64,000 nt of DNA from Natronosalvus vescus (GCF_023973145.1 NZ_CP099546.1:3472001-3536000); one strand, 5' to 3'; positions 44,209-53,410 are shown, counted from the stretch's first letter. The notes: generated by a model from the sequence alone, not told the origin. Numbers and translations: made by a program.

Positions 44209-44742
44209 ATGGTTAATCTCTGGGAAGACCTCGAGACCGGACCGAACGCACCGGAAACGATCTACGCCGTCGTCGAGTGTCTCAAAGGCGAGCGCAACAA
44301 GTACGAGTACGACAAGGACGTTCCGGGCGTCGTCCTCGACCGGGTACTCCACTCGAACGTTCACTACCCCTCTGACTACGGATTTATTCCGCAAAGCTAC
44401 TACGACGACGAGGATCCGTTCGACGTCCTCGTTCTCGTCGAAGATCAGACGTTCCCCGGCTGTGTCATCGAGGCCCGTCCAGTCGCACTGATGAAGATGG
44501 ACGACGACGGCGAACAGGACGACAAGGTCATCGCCGTCCCGGAGGAGGATCCACGTTTCGATCACATCCAGGATCTCGAGGACATTCCACAGCAGACCCG
44601 TGACGAGATCGACGAGTTCTTCGCGACCTACAAGAACCTCGAGAAGGGGAAGGAAGTCGAAACGCTGGGCTGGGAGGACAAACAGGCCGCCCACGACGCG
44701 ATCGAACACGCCCAGGAGTTGTACGAAGCGCACTTCGGCTGA
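44209..44742 (+). CDS. ppa: Inorganic pyrophosphatase
   Basis: A 177-residue soluble family I pyrophosphatase from the ATG at 44209. It hydrolyses pyrophosphate made in biosynthesis. The family region YPSDYGFIPQSYYDDEDPFDVLVLVED is present in pieces, with the metal-binding Asp residues of DEDPFDVLVL. Glu/Lys residues of NKYEYDKD fit the active site. Length is usual. It is cytosolic and probably housekeeping. It stands alone after the divergent padR gene. Confidence 0.96.
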   Translation: MVNLWEDLETGPNAPETIYAVVECLKGERNKYEYDKDVPGVVLDRVLHSNVHYPSDYGFIPQSYYDDEDPFDVLVLVEDQTFPGCVIEARPVALMKMDDDGEQDDKVIAVPEEDPRFDHIQDLEDIPQQTRDEIDEFFATYKNLEKGKEVETLGWEDKQAAHDAIEHAQELYEAHFG

Positions 44743-44801
44743 CCCTATATTCGGGTTCAGTTGGTGCCTTTTTGAGTTGCTTGGCGCTGTGTCATCCCGG
44801 T

Positions 44802-44853
44802 GTGATACCCTCGAGTTATCACGATGGGTCGACACCATGCATTATGAGCATGG
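44802..44853. promoter_or_regulatory. Two short inverted repeats upstream of a small gene
   Basis: GTGATA-N9-TATCAC at 44802-44822 and CCATGC-N7-GCATGG at 44835-44853. The second directly abuts the TATA-like TAATTTTATT (44855-44864), which is about 32 bp before the ATG at 44892. They may be operators for that small gene, or the first may be part of the ppa terminator. Confidence 0.4.
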
Positions 44854-44891
44854 GTAATTTTATTGGGGTTGTCGCCGTATCTCTTACCGAG

Positions 44892-45026
44892 ATGGCAACC
44901 AACCAGGACACGACCCACGGCCAGCAACTGACCGCCGACAGACGGCCGTCCGGAACCGGGATGGCGCACCTGACAGTTGTGCCGACGAATTTCGATCCTG
45001 ACGAGTCTCAAACTGACCGAGACTGA
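44892..45026 (+). CDS. Small hydrophilic protein of 44 residues
   Basis: An ATG at 44892 opens a 44-residue frame (MATNQDTTHGQQL, ending in VPTNFDPDESQTDRD). The composition is polar and acidic at the end, with one hydrophobic stretch (GMAHLTVVPT). A TATA-like element and two inverted repeats lie at proper distances upstream, which supports expression. I do not recognise the family. It could be an unstructured regulator or translation by-product. It runs in the same direction as the phosphodiesterase gene. Confidence 0.5.
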   Translation: MATNQDTTHGQQLTADRRPSGTGMAHLTVVPTNFDPDESQTDRD

Positions 45027-45178
45027 GACTGCGTATCTCCAGTCGATCTGACCGCCACCGTATCGATTCTCGATCGAGCAACGTGTGTCGGTCGAGTAAC
45101 GTGTGGGCACCGTCTATCGTTCTCGAAAACAGTGTCTCGAGACGAACCTTCTTGTAGCCGGTCGGGCTAGAAGCAGCC

Positions 45179-46522
45179 ATGGGTTTGTTCGACCGATTGC
45201 GTGGCGATGGGAACCCGCGCGTCGCGTTCATCGGGATCGACGGAGTGCCGTACAGTCTTCTCAAGGACAACCGCGATAGATTCCCCAATTTCGCCGCCCT
45301 CGCAGATGAGGGGACGGCCAGCGAAATCTCGAGTATCGTCCCGCCGGAGTCGAGCGCCTGCTGGCCTGCCCTCACCACCGGAGTTAACCCTGGTGAAACC
45401 GGTGTGTATGGCTTTCAGGATCGAGAGGTCGGGACGTACGACACCTACGTCCCGATGGGTCGTGAGGTGCAGGCGACCCGCCTCTGGGATCGCGTCACCG
45501 AAGCCAATCGACGGGCGACCGTCCTCAACGTCCCCGTCACGTTCCCGCCACAGCGAGACGTCCAGCGAATGGTCTCGGGCTTTCTCTCTCCCGACCTCGA
45601 GAAGGCCGCCTTCCCGGACGACGTTCGGAAGTACCTCGAGTCGATCGGCTACCGTATTGACGTCAACCCGAAACTGGGTCACGAGACGGACAAAACGGCG
45701 TTCATCGAAGACGCCCACGAGACGATCGACGCCCGATTCGAGGCGTTTCGTCACTACCTCGAGGAAGACGACTGGGATCTCTTCTTCGGCGTCTTCATGA
45801 CGACCGATCGGGTGAACCACTTCCTCTTCAAGGACTACGAGCGCGACGGCGAGTACAAAGACGAGTTCCTCACGTTTTACGAGAAACTCGACGACTACGT
45901 CGGTCGCATTCGAGACCTGCTCCCCGACGACGTCACGCTCATCGTCGCCTCCGATCACGGGTTCACCAGCCTCGACTACGAGGTGCACTTCAACGAGTGG
46001 CTCCGGGAGGAAGGCTGGCTCAGCTTCGACACCGACAGCCCCGAGGAACTCAACGACATCGCCGACGAGACGAGAGCCTACTCGTTCATCCCCGGGCGGT
46101 TCTATCTCAACCTCGAGGGGCGCGAACCCCGTGGCTCGGTCGCCGAAGAGGACTACGACGACGTCCGAGACGAACTGAAGGCCATGCTCGAGGGATTCGA
46201 GAGTCCCGACGGCGAACCGGTCGTCGACCGCGTCGTCGAGAAGGAGACGGCGTTCCGTGGCGAGCATGACGATATCGCGCCTGACCTGGTCGCCATTCCG
46301 AACAAGGGCTTCGATTTCAAATCCGGGTTCAAAGCCGACAACGATATCTTCACGACTGGCCCGCGAAACGGGATGCACAGCTTCGACGACACGAGTCTCT
46401 TTATCGACGATCCGGACGCGTCGATCGACGAGGCCGACCTCTACGACATCGCGCCGACGATCCTCGAACTGATGGACGTCGAATTCAAACGGTCGGCGTT
46501 CGACGGTGCGAGCCTGATCTGA
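45179..46522 (+). CDS. Alkaline phosphatase superfamily phosphodiesterase/pyrophosphatase
   Basis: A 447-residue protein of the type I phosphodiesterase/nucleotide pyrophosphatase branch. The metal-site pattern is visible: FIGIDGVPYSLL near residue 18, the nucleophile region PPESSACWPALTTG at about 54-67, MTTDRVNHF, VASDHGF and NGMHSFDD near the C-terminus. No signal peptide is present, so it is cytosolic. Homologues cleave phosphodiester or phosphate monoester bonds of nucleotides, sugars or lipids; the substrate here is unknown. ATG at 45179 opens the family-like start. Confidence 0.9.
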   Translation: MGLFDRLRGDGNPRVAFIGIDGVPYSLLKDNRDRFPNFAALADEGTASEISSIVPPESSACWPALTTGVNPGETGVYGFQDREVGTYDTYVPMGREVQATRLWDRVTEANRRATVLNVPVTFPPQRDVQRMVSGFLSPDLEKAAFPDDVRKYLESIGYRIDVNPKLGHETDKTAFIEDAHETIDARFEAFRHYLEEDDWDLFFGVFMTTDRVNHFLFKDYERDGEYKDEFLTFYEKLDDYVGRIRDLLPDDVTLIVASDHGFTSLDYEVHFNEWLREEGWLSFDTDSPEELNDIADETRAYSFIPGRFYLNLEGREPRGSVAEEDYDDVRDELKAMLEGFESPDGEPVVDRVVEKETAFRGEHDDIAPDLVAIPNKGFDFKSGFKADNDIFTTGPRNGMHSFDDTSLFIDDPDASIDEADLYDIAPTILELMDVEFKRSAFDGASLI

Positions 46523-46599
46523 CGCCCAGGGCCGAGTCGGCCATCCGACGGGCGGATCGGTTTCGATTGCGTTTTGAGGTTCCTCACGTTCACTCGAGT

Positions 46600-47073
46600 A
46601 TGAGCGACGACGAGGCTAGCGGTTATGACGAGCAGACCACTGGCGACGAGGAACTGACCGAAGTGATCCACGCACGCGGTCACGAGCACGTCTCTGCCCA
46701 GCACGCGAGCACGTTCGAGGTGACGACCGACGACTACCTGACGCCGGCCGGCGACTGCATTCTCGCGATCGAAGCCGACCGTGTCCCCGCAGACTTCGAC
46801 CCGGCGTTCGTCGAGGCGTGTCGGGACGAAGACGCGACGATCACCGTCACCGTCGAAGCGGACGGGCACAGCGACACCGTCACGGGACGTGGCGACCCCA
46901 ACCTCGAGTTTACGAACGACCGAAGTGCGGTCGGCCGCACGAGCGAGTACGTCGACGATCGAACGATCCTGCTCGAGGCCGATTTCGCCGCCGAGGGATT
47001 CGATCGGAAACTGGTCGCGGCGCTGGGGGACGGGGCTGCGGTGACCGTTACAGTGTCGGTTACTATCACGTAA
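46600..47073 (+). CDS. DUF371 family protein
   Basis: A 157-residue protein from the ATG at 46600. Motifs VIHARGHEHVSAQHASTFEVT, LTPAGDCILAIEADRV and the later VGRTSEYVDDRTILLEAD match the archaeal DUF371 family. It is a small beta-rich soluble protein found in nearly all archaea of several phyla; its function is unknown. A charged N-terminal extension of about 25 residues precedes it, as is usual in haloarchaea. It follows the phosphodiesterase after 77 bp and could be co-transcribed. Confidence 0.87.
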   Translation: MSDDEASGYDEQTTGDEELTEVIHARGHEHVSAQHASTFEVTTDDYLTPAGDCILAIEADRVPADFDPAFVEACRDEDATITVTVEADGHSDTVTGRGDPNLEFTNDRSAVGRTSEYVDDRTILLEADFAAEGFDRKLVAALGDGAAVTVTVSVTIT

Positions 47074-47353
47074 TCGTCCTCGAGAACCGCAGATCGTGTA
47101 CGAATCGGTTCCACCGTGCATCGATCGCGGCACCTCTCGAACCGTGACTGTGATGAAAATGAGTGATTAGGTGAAACGACCAGCGAACATCGATGAGTTA
47201 GAAGTCGAGCGCCGTTCGGTACCGTCGTCGATGACACCGGTCAATACGTGGCTTCTCGATCACAACGATTGGCTCGAAGCGTTGAACCGGTGATTACCGA
47301 CTGGAACGATTGCGGCCAGCTATCCATTTTTGAGTTGACAGTATGGTGGAGAC

Positions 47354-49510
47354 ATGACAGACAAACACGTACCACTACAGTCGCCGACGCTGGACGGCAC
47401 CAGTCGCCGGCTGTTTCTCAAGCTCACGGGCGCGGCTGGCGTGATGGCTGGCCTCGGCGGCCTGGCAACCGCCCAGGAGGAGACGGCGATCGAACTGGGC
47501 GGCGTCACTTCCGGCTGGGAAGGGAGAGCACCCCCCGAGATCGAGGGCGAAACGAATCCGACGTTGTCCCTCGAGCCGGGTGAAACGTATACCATCACCT
47601 GGGAGAACGTCGACGGCCTCCCCCACGACATCATCATCCTCGACGCAGAGGGCGAAGAAATCGTCGGCACGGAGATCATGGACGACCAGGGCGAAACCCA
47701 GACCCTCGAGTTCGAAGCGACCGAGGAGATGTCGGAGTACTACTGTTCGGTACATCCGACGACGATGCGCGGTGACATTCAGATCGGTGACGCCGAGGAC
47801 GACGAGGCGGAAGACGAGGCGGCTGACGAGGAGACCGACGTCGTCGGCGAGGGGCCGACGGTCGGTCTCGAGCGCGTCGCTGACGGCTTTGTCTCGCCGG
47901 TCGGCTTCGAAGTCGCACCGGGCGAGGACGACCGATACTACGTGCTCGATCAGCCTGGGCAGCTCTACGTGGTCGACGGCGACGGGGGCGACCCCCAGGA
48001 GTTCGTCGACCTCTCGGATCGGATGGTCGAGGTCGGCGACGCGACCGGCGGCGGCTTCGACGAACGTGGTCTGCTCGGTGTGGCGTTCCACCCAGACTAC
48101 CAGGAGAACCGCCGGCTCTTCGTTTACTACAGCGCCCCGCTTCGCGACGAACCAGCAACCGATGACGATGATACCGACGATGAGTACGAGTCGGACGATG
48201 CTGCCGACGAAAACGGCGATGACAACGAAACCGAAGCGAACGGAGAAGATAACGAAAACGGCGAGAACGACGAGGAGGAAGGATACGACCACACCGGCGT
48301 ACTCGCGGAATTCACCGCAACCGAGGACTTCGAGAGCGTCGATCCGGACTCCGAGGTGACGATCCTCGAGGTGCCTCAACCGCAATTCAACCACAACGGT
48401 GGCCCGCTGATCTTCGGACCTGACGGCTATCTGTACTGGGCGCTGGGGGACGGCGGCGGAGCAGACGACATCGGGTTCGGCCACGTCGAGGACTGGTACG
48501 ATGAGAACGAGGGCGGGAACGGCCAGGACACGACGGACAACCTGCTCGGGAGTATCCTCCGGATCGACGTCGATGTGGAGGGTGAAAACGGCGAGCCGTA
48601 CGGCATTCCCGAGGACAACCCGTTCGTCGACAGCGACGATGGCCTCGACGAGTACTTCGCCTGGGGGCTTCGCAACCCGTGGCGGGCCTCGTTCGACGAC
48701 GAGGGCCGATTCTTCGTCGCGGACGTCGGACAGGTGCTGTTCGAGGAGGTCAACATCGTCGAAAACGGCGGTAACTACGGCTGGAACGTCAGGGAAGGTA
48801 TCGAGTGTTTCAGCACGGATACGCCTGACGACCCGCCCGAAGAGTGCCCGACGACGACCCCAGAGGACGTGCGTGGCGGCGAAGAACTGATCGATCCCAT
48901 TATCCACTATCCACAGCGGGTCGACGGCGAGATTCTCGGTATCGCGGTGATCGGTGGCTACGTCTACGACAACGACACCGTTCCGGAGCTACAGGATCAC
49001 TACGTCTTCGGCGACTGGAGCGACGCGTTCGAAGCCCCCTCTGGGACGGTCTTTGCGTCGCCAACCGAGGAGTACGAGCCCATGGCGGGTCGAACCGAGG
49101 ACGACCTGTGGGAGATCGACCGCCTTTCGGTGGCCAACGCACCGGGTGGCGAACTCCACCGGTTCATCCTCTCGTTTGGCCAGGATCACGACGGCGAACT
49201 GTACGTCCTGACGACGGCACGGTACACCGACGGGGAGACCGGTGAAGTGTTTCGAATCGTCGCCGAGGAGGACGGCGAGGAGATCGAACCACCGGAGAAT
49301 CCGATCGGGGTCGACGACGAAGAGGAGGAAGACAGAGAGGAAGAAGTAGACGAGGAGGAAGTCGAAGACGAGGAGGAAGAAGCAGACGAGACGGAAGATA
49401 CCGATACAGAAACGGATGAAGACGAGGAATCGAATGACGACGGCACAGAGTCGGATGAGAGCACCGAGACGGAGTCCGATACCGACACGAACGACGAAGA
49501 CAGCGAATAG
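47354..49510 (+). CDS. Secreted cupredoxin-PQQ-type sugar dehydrogenase fusion
   Basis: A 718-residue protein. The Tat signal (TSRRLFLKLTGAAGVMAG) is cleaved near AQEE. Residues about 60-135 are a plastocyanin-like domain with copper ligands His (GLPHDII), Cys and His (YYCSVHPTTM) and Met. From about 170 comes a sorbosone/glucose dehydrogenase beta-propeller (GFVSPVGFEVAPGEDDRYYVLDQPGQ, QPQFNHNGGPLIFGPDGYLYWALGDGG), which in the family binds PQQ. A 45-residue acidic insert interrupts it near residue 265-310, and an 80-residue Glu/Asp tail ends the chain. The fusion suggests a soluble dehydrogenase with its own copper electron acceptor. Confidence 0.9.
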   Translation: MTDKHVPLQSPTLDGTSRRLFLKLTGAAGVMAGLGGLATAQEETAIELGGVTSGWEGRAPPEIEGETNPTLSLEPGETYTITWENVDGLPHDIIILDAEGEEIVGTEIMDDQGETQTLEFEATEEMSEYYCSVHPTTMRGDIQIGDAEDDEAEDEAADEETDVVGEGPTVGLERVADGFVSPVGFEVAPGEDDRYYVLDQPGQLYVVDGDGGDPQEFVDLSDRMVEVGDATGGGFDERGLLGVAFHPDYQENRRLFVYYSAPLRDEPATDDDDTDDEYESDDAADENGDDNETEANGEDNENGENDEEEGYDHTGVLAEFTATEDFESVDPDSEVTILEVPQPQFNHNGGPLIFGPDGYLYWALGDGGGADDIGFGHVEDWYDENEGGNGQDTTDNLLGSILRIDVDVEGENGEPYGIPEDNPFVDSDDGLDEYFAWGLRNPWRASFDDEGRFFVADVGQVLFEEVNIVENGGNYGWNVREGIECFSTDTPDDPPEECPTTTPEDVRGGEELIDPIIHYPQRVDGEILGIAVIGGYVYDNDTVPELQDHYVFGDWSDAFEAPSGTVFASPTEEYEPMAGRTEDDLWEIDRLSVANAPGGELHRFILSFGQDHDGELYVLTTARYTDGETGEVFRIVAEEDGEEIEPPENPIGVDDEEEEDREEEVDEEEVEDEEEEADETEDTDTETDEDEESNDDGTESDESTETESDTDTNDEDSE

Positions 49511-49770
49511 CCACTCGCGGCTCGAGTAACCCCCCGGAACTCACACTTTTTTCGATATACGATCGGAGTCGCGTCCGCTTCCGTCTCGAGGCACCTCACT
49601 GCATAGTCACCCCGCTCTCACGCGTTCACGGTGACGCTTTCCCGGGTTTCTCGATCGAGCCTTCGCTCAGTGAGGATACTGCCGCCGGACGAACAGGTTA
49701 CTTTGAGGAAAGCTATGCGATAACGTTCGTGTTGCCTTAGAGATATTATCGGACACTGCAAGGGCCACGT

Positions 49771-52035
49771 ATGAAAAACAGTTCAAAGCGTGGTCAAGTC
49801 GTGAACTCGTCCGCTGAATCGGTGAAGCGACGACGGTACCTCGGTCTATGTGCTACCGCCCTGACGGCTTCCCTCGCAGGATGTTCGGCGTTGACCGACC
49901 ACGAGTTCGTTGCCAATCGGGTTTACCTTCCCGAGTCGAGCGCTCACGGCTACGATGAGGTGGTCGCGGAGACGATTGCGATCGAGGAACAGGAGTCGGT
50001 CGGCGGGATGAACGTGCAGGTGAGCGTGACGAATCACCTCGTCGCCTATCAGGAACTCGGTAGTGACGGCGACGACAGGGGCGGAGCGGAAGACGGGTTT
50101 TCGGATGCGTCGGCCATGCACGAACTCCTCGGATCCGAGGGCGGCGTCGCCGTCCCCGCGAACGCGATGGGGATGGCGGCGGGAGCGCCGCCGTTCGCCT
50201 CGAGCGAGGAGGAGTGGGTGGTCGATCCGAGTCAAACGGCAGTCCTCGTTCCCGAGGGATCGCCGCGCTCGGAGGAGGATTCCGTAAACGCCGAACCGGG
50301 GGTTCCGCTCGTCGTGACCTCGCGCCCCGAGCTCGAGTCGGTGCTCCCGCTACCAGACGGACAATCCAGCATCGAACTGCCGGACGCTCGAGCGGATCGG
50401 ATGGAGCTTCCGGACGGACGAAGCACGGTCGGGCGGCTCGAAGAGAGTGCCTGGCCAGATTCATTCGAAGCCAAGTTGGACGGCGTGTTGTTCCCCGGTG
50501 ATCACTTCTTCCCCGGCGACTCATTCATCCCTGGCGATTCCTTCGATGCGGTTCGAGTGGCGTACATCCCTGGGGATTCGTTCTTCCCGGGCGACCACTG
50601 GATCCCCGGCGACTCATTCATCCCTGGCGATTCCTTCGAACCCGAACGATGGAACGCGGAGCTGTTCTCCGCGGGGGACACAATCGAAGCCGACGTTGTC
50701 GTCGCGCCGCCGCACGTCTTCGCGCCGGCCGTCGAAGTGAACGCCCGCGCCGAACTCCCCATCGAAGAACTCGAGATCGGCCGCCTCGACGGAGCGCCGG
50801 TCGGTGCGACGCTGATCATCGGGGACAACGGAGACGTCGCGCCGATGGCGGCGTTCCCGGGCGACATGTGGTTCCCCGGCGATCACTTCACGGTCACGGA
50901 ACCCGCCGTGTTGATGCCGCTCGACGAGTTCTACCCAGGTGGCATGTGGGACGAGGAACGCTATCCCGCGGGGTGGAGCGACTGGATCGGCAAAGGCTAC
51001 TCTGGGGATGCGTACGACGAAGGATACGGCGTGTTCTTCCCCGGTGAAGAGGCGGTCGGACGACTCTACGATGATCGAGAGTCGGTCGGGAGGCTCTACG
51101 GCGAAGAGGCTGTCGAGCAGCTCAACGGGGAAGAGGCAGTCGGGAGACTCTACGTCGCCGAACCCGGAGCGAAGATTCCGGCTGGGCCGACCGTCATCTT
51201 TTTCCCCGGCGGCATGTGGTTCCCCGGCGGCACGTGGTTCCCTGGTGGCACGTGGCTGGAGGAGGCGTTCCCCGGCGGCATGTGGTTCCCCGGTGACACG
51301 TGGTTCCCCGGTGACATGTGGTTCCCAGGCGATTCGTACCTCGAGATGGAACTCGGAGCCGGATTCACGAGCGCCGTCGAGTTCTCCGAGGAGTTCCCTG
51401 GCGAGACGTTCATCCCCGGCGACTCCTTCACCCCGGTGGGCGCGGTTCACTACTCAATGGGAACAGACGAACTGCTGGCGGGCTACGCCGCCGCTGGTGC
51501 CGACACAGCAGGAACTCCCTGGGAAGCGATGGCGATGACCGGCGGCGACCTCTCCGACCTCGACCCGAGGGCGGGCGAGATGACCCTCGCTGGACTCTCC
51601 TCGCCGGCAGCGAGCGTGGCGGGTCAGTCGCTCAATCCAATCGCGAACATGTCGCCGTCGGAACTCCTCACCGACGGAGAGGCTCGGTCGTTGCTCGGAC
51701 AGGCCGGCCTCGAGGGTGCCGACGGCAAGTGGATCCGAGGGCCCGACAGAATTCACACGGCCGAGACCCAGGTGGCCGACTTCGAGAGCCCCCACCAGGT
51801 CGAGACGTTCGCCGGGCTGACAGGGTCGGAAGACAATCCGACAGTCGTGATCACCCGAGTCGGCCTCGTCGAGAGCGATGACGACGTGGTCGTGCTCTTC
51901 TCGAGCAACGGGTGGGGTGTCGACCAGACGTCCCGCGAGTACGTCGGTGACGACGGGTACGTGACCGAAGCCGCCTTCGAGGACGATACCGAGCACGTCC
52001 TCGAGGTGTTCGGTTCGTTCGTGTACGACGGTTGA
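49771..52035 (+). CDS. Lipoprotein built around FPGD-type hexapeptide repeats (DUF6517-like ends)
   Basis: A 754-residue Tat lipoprotein (VKRRRYLGLC, then lipobox LAGC at about residues 35-38). N-terminal residues to about 100 and C-terminal residues from about 590 (LDPRAGEMTLAGLSS, GQSLNPIANMSPSELLTDGEARSLLGQAG, ETFAGLTGSEDNP) resemble the small haloarchaeal DUF6517 lipoproteins. Between them lies a huge insertion. It holds runs of [FI]-P-G-[DG]-[SHMT]-[FWY] at residues 241-258, about 266-291, 362-373, 478-495, 500-523 and 542-553, plus a 10-residue EEAVGRLYDD-like repeat at about 425-465. Directly downstream is an insertion sequence. Confidence 0.78.
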   Translation: MKNSSKRGQVVNSSAESVKRRRYLGLCATALTASLAGCSALTDHEFVANRVYLPESSAHGYDEVVAETIAIEEQESVGGMNVQVSVTNHLVAYQELGSDGDDRGGAEDGFSDASAMHELLGSEGGVAVPANAMGMAAGAPPFASSEEEWVVDPSQTAVLVPEGSPRSEEDSVNAEPGVPLVVTSRPELESVLPLPDGQSSIELPDARADRMELPDGRSTVGRLEESAWPDSFEAKLDGVLFPGDHFFPGDSFIPGDSFDAVRVAYIPGDSFFPGDHWIPGDSFIPGDSFEPERWNAELFSAGDTIEADVVVAPPHVFAPAVEVNARAELPIEELEIGRLDGAPVGATLIIGDNGDVAPMAAFPGDMWFPGDHFTVTEPAVLMPLDEFYPGGMWDEERYPAGWSDWIGKGYSGDAYDEGYGVFFPGEEAVGRLYDDRESVGRLYGEEAVEQLNGEEAVGRLYVAEPGAKIPAGPTVIFFPGGMWFPGGTWFPGGTWLEEAFPGGMWFPGDTWFPGDMWFPGDSYLEMELGAGFTSAVEFSEEFPGETFIPGDSFTPVGAVHYSMGTDELLAGYAAAGADTAGTPWEAMAMTGGDLSDLDPRAGEMTLAGLSSPAASVAGQSLNPIANMSPSELLTDGEARSLLGQAGLEGADGKWIRGPDRIHTAETQVADFESPHQVETFAGLTGSEDNPTVVITRVGLVESDDDVVVLFSSNGWGVDQTSREYVGDDGYVTEAAFEDDTEHVLEVFGSFVYDG
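50491..51429 (+). repeat. DNA encoding FPGD hexapeptide repeats
   Basis: About twenty 18-bp units of the form TTCCCCGGCGAC plus two codons, some in perfect tandem (50491-50544; 51202-51255; 51268-51339) and some isolated. Units differ mainly at the fifth codon. Between 51043 and 51165 a second repeat of about 30-33 bp encodes EEAVGRLY-type units. Confidence 0.85.
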
Positions 52036-52043
52036 CATCCCCC

Positions 52044-53410
52044 CGCCCTTACCAGTAGTTGCCGATTCAACGCAGTCAGCTGAGCGAAGCTGGTCGATCG
52101 AACGTCTTGGATTGTGGCGCTCCGACGATCGTTACGACACAGCGAGAAAGAGAGCGAAGAAACGCCGCTGCTGGCGGCGTTTCTGAGCGTTTCCACTCGG
52201 TGGCGGCGTTCTGACCGATCAGCTCGGTCGGACTGATTACCGCCTATCCGTAATCGGTCACAACGACGAATTCGCGGAAGAGACGCGTCGAAATCTGCGG
52301 TTTCTTTGGCACAGCACCGGCTGAGACGAGCACATTTGCGAGGATCCACAGATTGTACATCGAAACTGCGAACAGGAAGTAAAAGAGCCGCACCGAGAAC
52401 GTCGGTGACGACGTTCGCGGGAGGAAGTCACCGATCTGGCGATAAGAAGTTTCAATTCCCCAGCGGCGGCGGAACGCCGCCGCGTACGCTCTCGCCGACT
52501 CTGTCTTGAGCTCGAGGTTCGTCACGAACCAGACGTGCTCGTCTTCGGTTGATCGATGTGGAACGGCAAACACGGTTACTCCGACTGAAGCGGTCGGCTT
52601 GCGTTTTCGTTGCATCCGATACTCGTCGACGACCGTCTCAGCGCCGGCGCTGAGACGGGCTTTCATCCCTTTACTCGGGCGTGCACGGACAAGATAGTCG
52701 ACGTCGAGCTGTTCGAGTTCCGCAACGACGTGAACCTGGTAGAAGCCTCTGTCGAGATAGACGTGTCTAATCGAGACGTACTCTCGTGCCGTTTCGAGCA
52801 GCGAGCGAACGGCGTCGCGCTTTTCGCGGAAGCCGTTCGCCTCCAGCGCCAGCACGTCAAGCGTGAATCGCGTTCCTGGTGCGACGACACAGATCGTCGC
52901 AAAACAGTACGTTCGATTGGTTCCCTGGTCGGGATAGGTGATCAGGACGTGGTCAGTGTCAACGTCGCCGTAAAACCGCCATTCGTGAAGATCGATCGCA
53001 ACATCGACACACTCGGGTAACAGACGTAATTCCCGAAGAATCTGGAAGAGATCGTCGCGGACGCCATCGAACTGGTCGTCGATGGCGTCCGCCTCCAGAT
53101 TCCGGAGGTGGTAGAGCAGTGATTTTGCGAGCCCGTTGCGAGCCGTCGACGTAACGTCGACGGACTCGCCGTCATGGAGTTGGCACGTTTTCCCGGCTGT
53201 ATTGGCGAACTCCTGTTCGAAGGCACCACGAGAGAGGACTTTCTGGAAGTCCTCTCTCGTATAGCTCCCACAGGGTTTGATGTCGAAATCGAGCGCTGGA
53301 TAAACGACGGTAGATGCGGCGCGACAGACTTGTTTTGCTTCGGCCGTCTTGACCATAGCCACCCTACCAGCAACGCCGCAAACTAGGTTCGGCAACTACT
53401 GTGAAGGGCG
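52044..53410 (-). mobile_element. IS4-like insertion sequence with 22-bp terminal inverted repeats
   Basis: The ends at 52044-52065 and 53389-53410 are inverted copies of each other with 20 matches in 22. The perfect inner core is CAGTAGTTGCCGA. The element is 1367 bp and holds one transposase on the minus strand. No target-site duplication is obvious at the flanks, so the insertion may be old or rearranged. It landed 8 bp after the stop of the FPGD-repeat gene. The subfamily (ISH3- or ISH8-like) is not settled. Confidence 0.85.
52244..53356 (-). CDS. DDE transposase, IS4-like
   Basis: A 370-residue transposase from the ATG at 53356 (MVKTAEAKQVCRAAS). The acidic triad candidates are Asp in VAIDLHEWRFYGD, Asp in HVYLDRGFYQ and Glu in RRRWGIETSYRQIG; the last matches the IS4-family Y-x2-R-x3-E type signature. 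The chain is uninterrupted, so the element may still be mobile. It cuts and pastes DNA at the 22-bp terminal repeats. An alternative upstream start at 53395 lies inside the terminal repeat and is less likely. Confidence 0.9.
   Translation of the reverse strand: MVKTAEAKQVCRAASTVVYPALDFDIKPCGSYTREDFQKVLSRGAFEQEFANTAGKTCQLHDGESVDVTSTARNGLAKSLLYHLRNLEADAIDDQFDGVRDDLFQILRELRLLPECVDVAIDLHEWRFYGDVDTDHVLITYPDQGTNRTYCFATICVVAPGTRFTLDVLALEANGFREKRDAVRSLLETAREYVSIRHVYLDRGFYQVHVVAELEQLDVDYLVRARPSKGMKARLSAGAETVVDEYRMQRKRKPTASVGVTVFAVPHRSTEDEHVWFVTNLELKTESARAYAAAFRRRWGIETSYRQIGDFLPRTSSPTFSVRLFYFLFAVSMYNLWILANVLVSAGAVPKKPQISTRLFREFVVVTDYG

Noticed and set aside
47375-48907. Minus-strand frame of 510 codons
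   Set aside because: It mirrors the cupredoxin-dehydrogenase gene, whose signal and metal ligands are unmistakable.
50614-51450. Minus-strand frame with its own PG-rich repeats
   Set aside because: The repeats are only the mirror of the FPGD units on the plus strand. The plus frame has the signal peptide and conserved ends.
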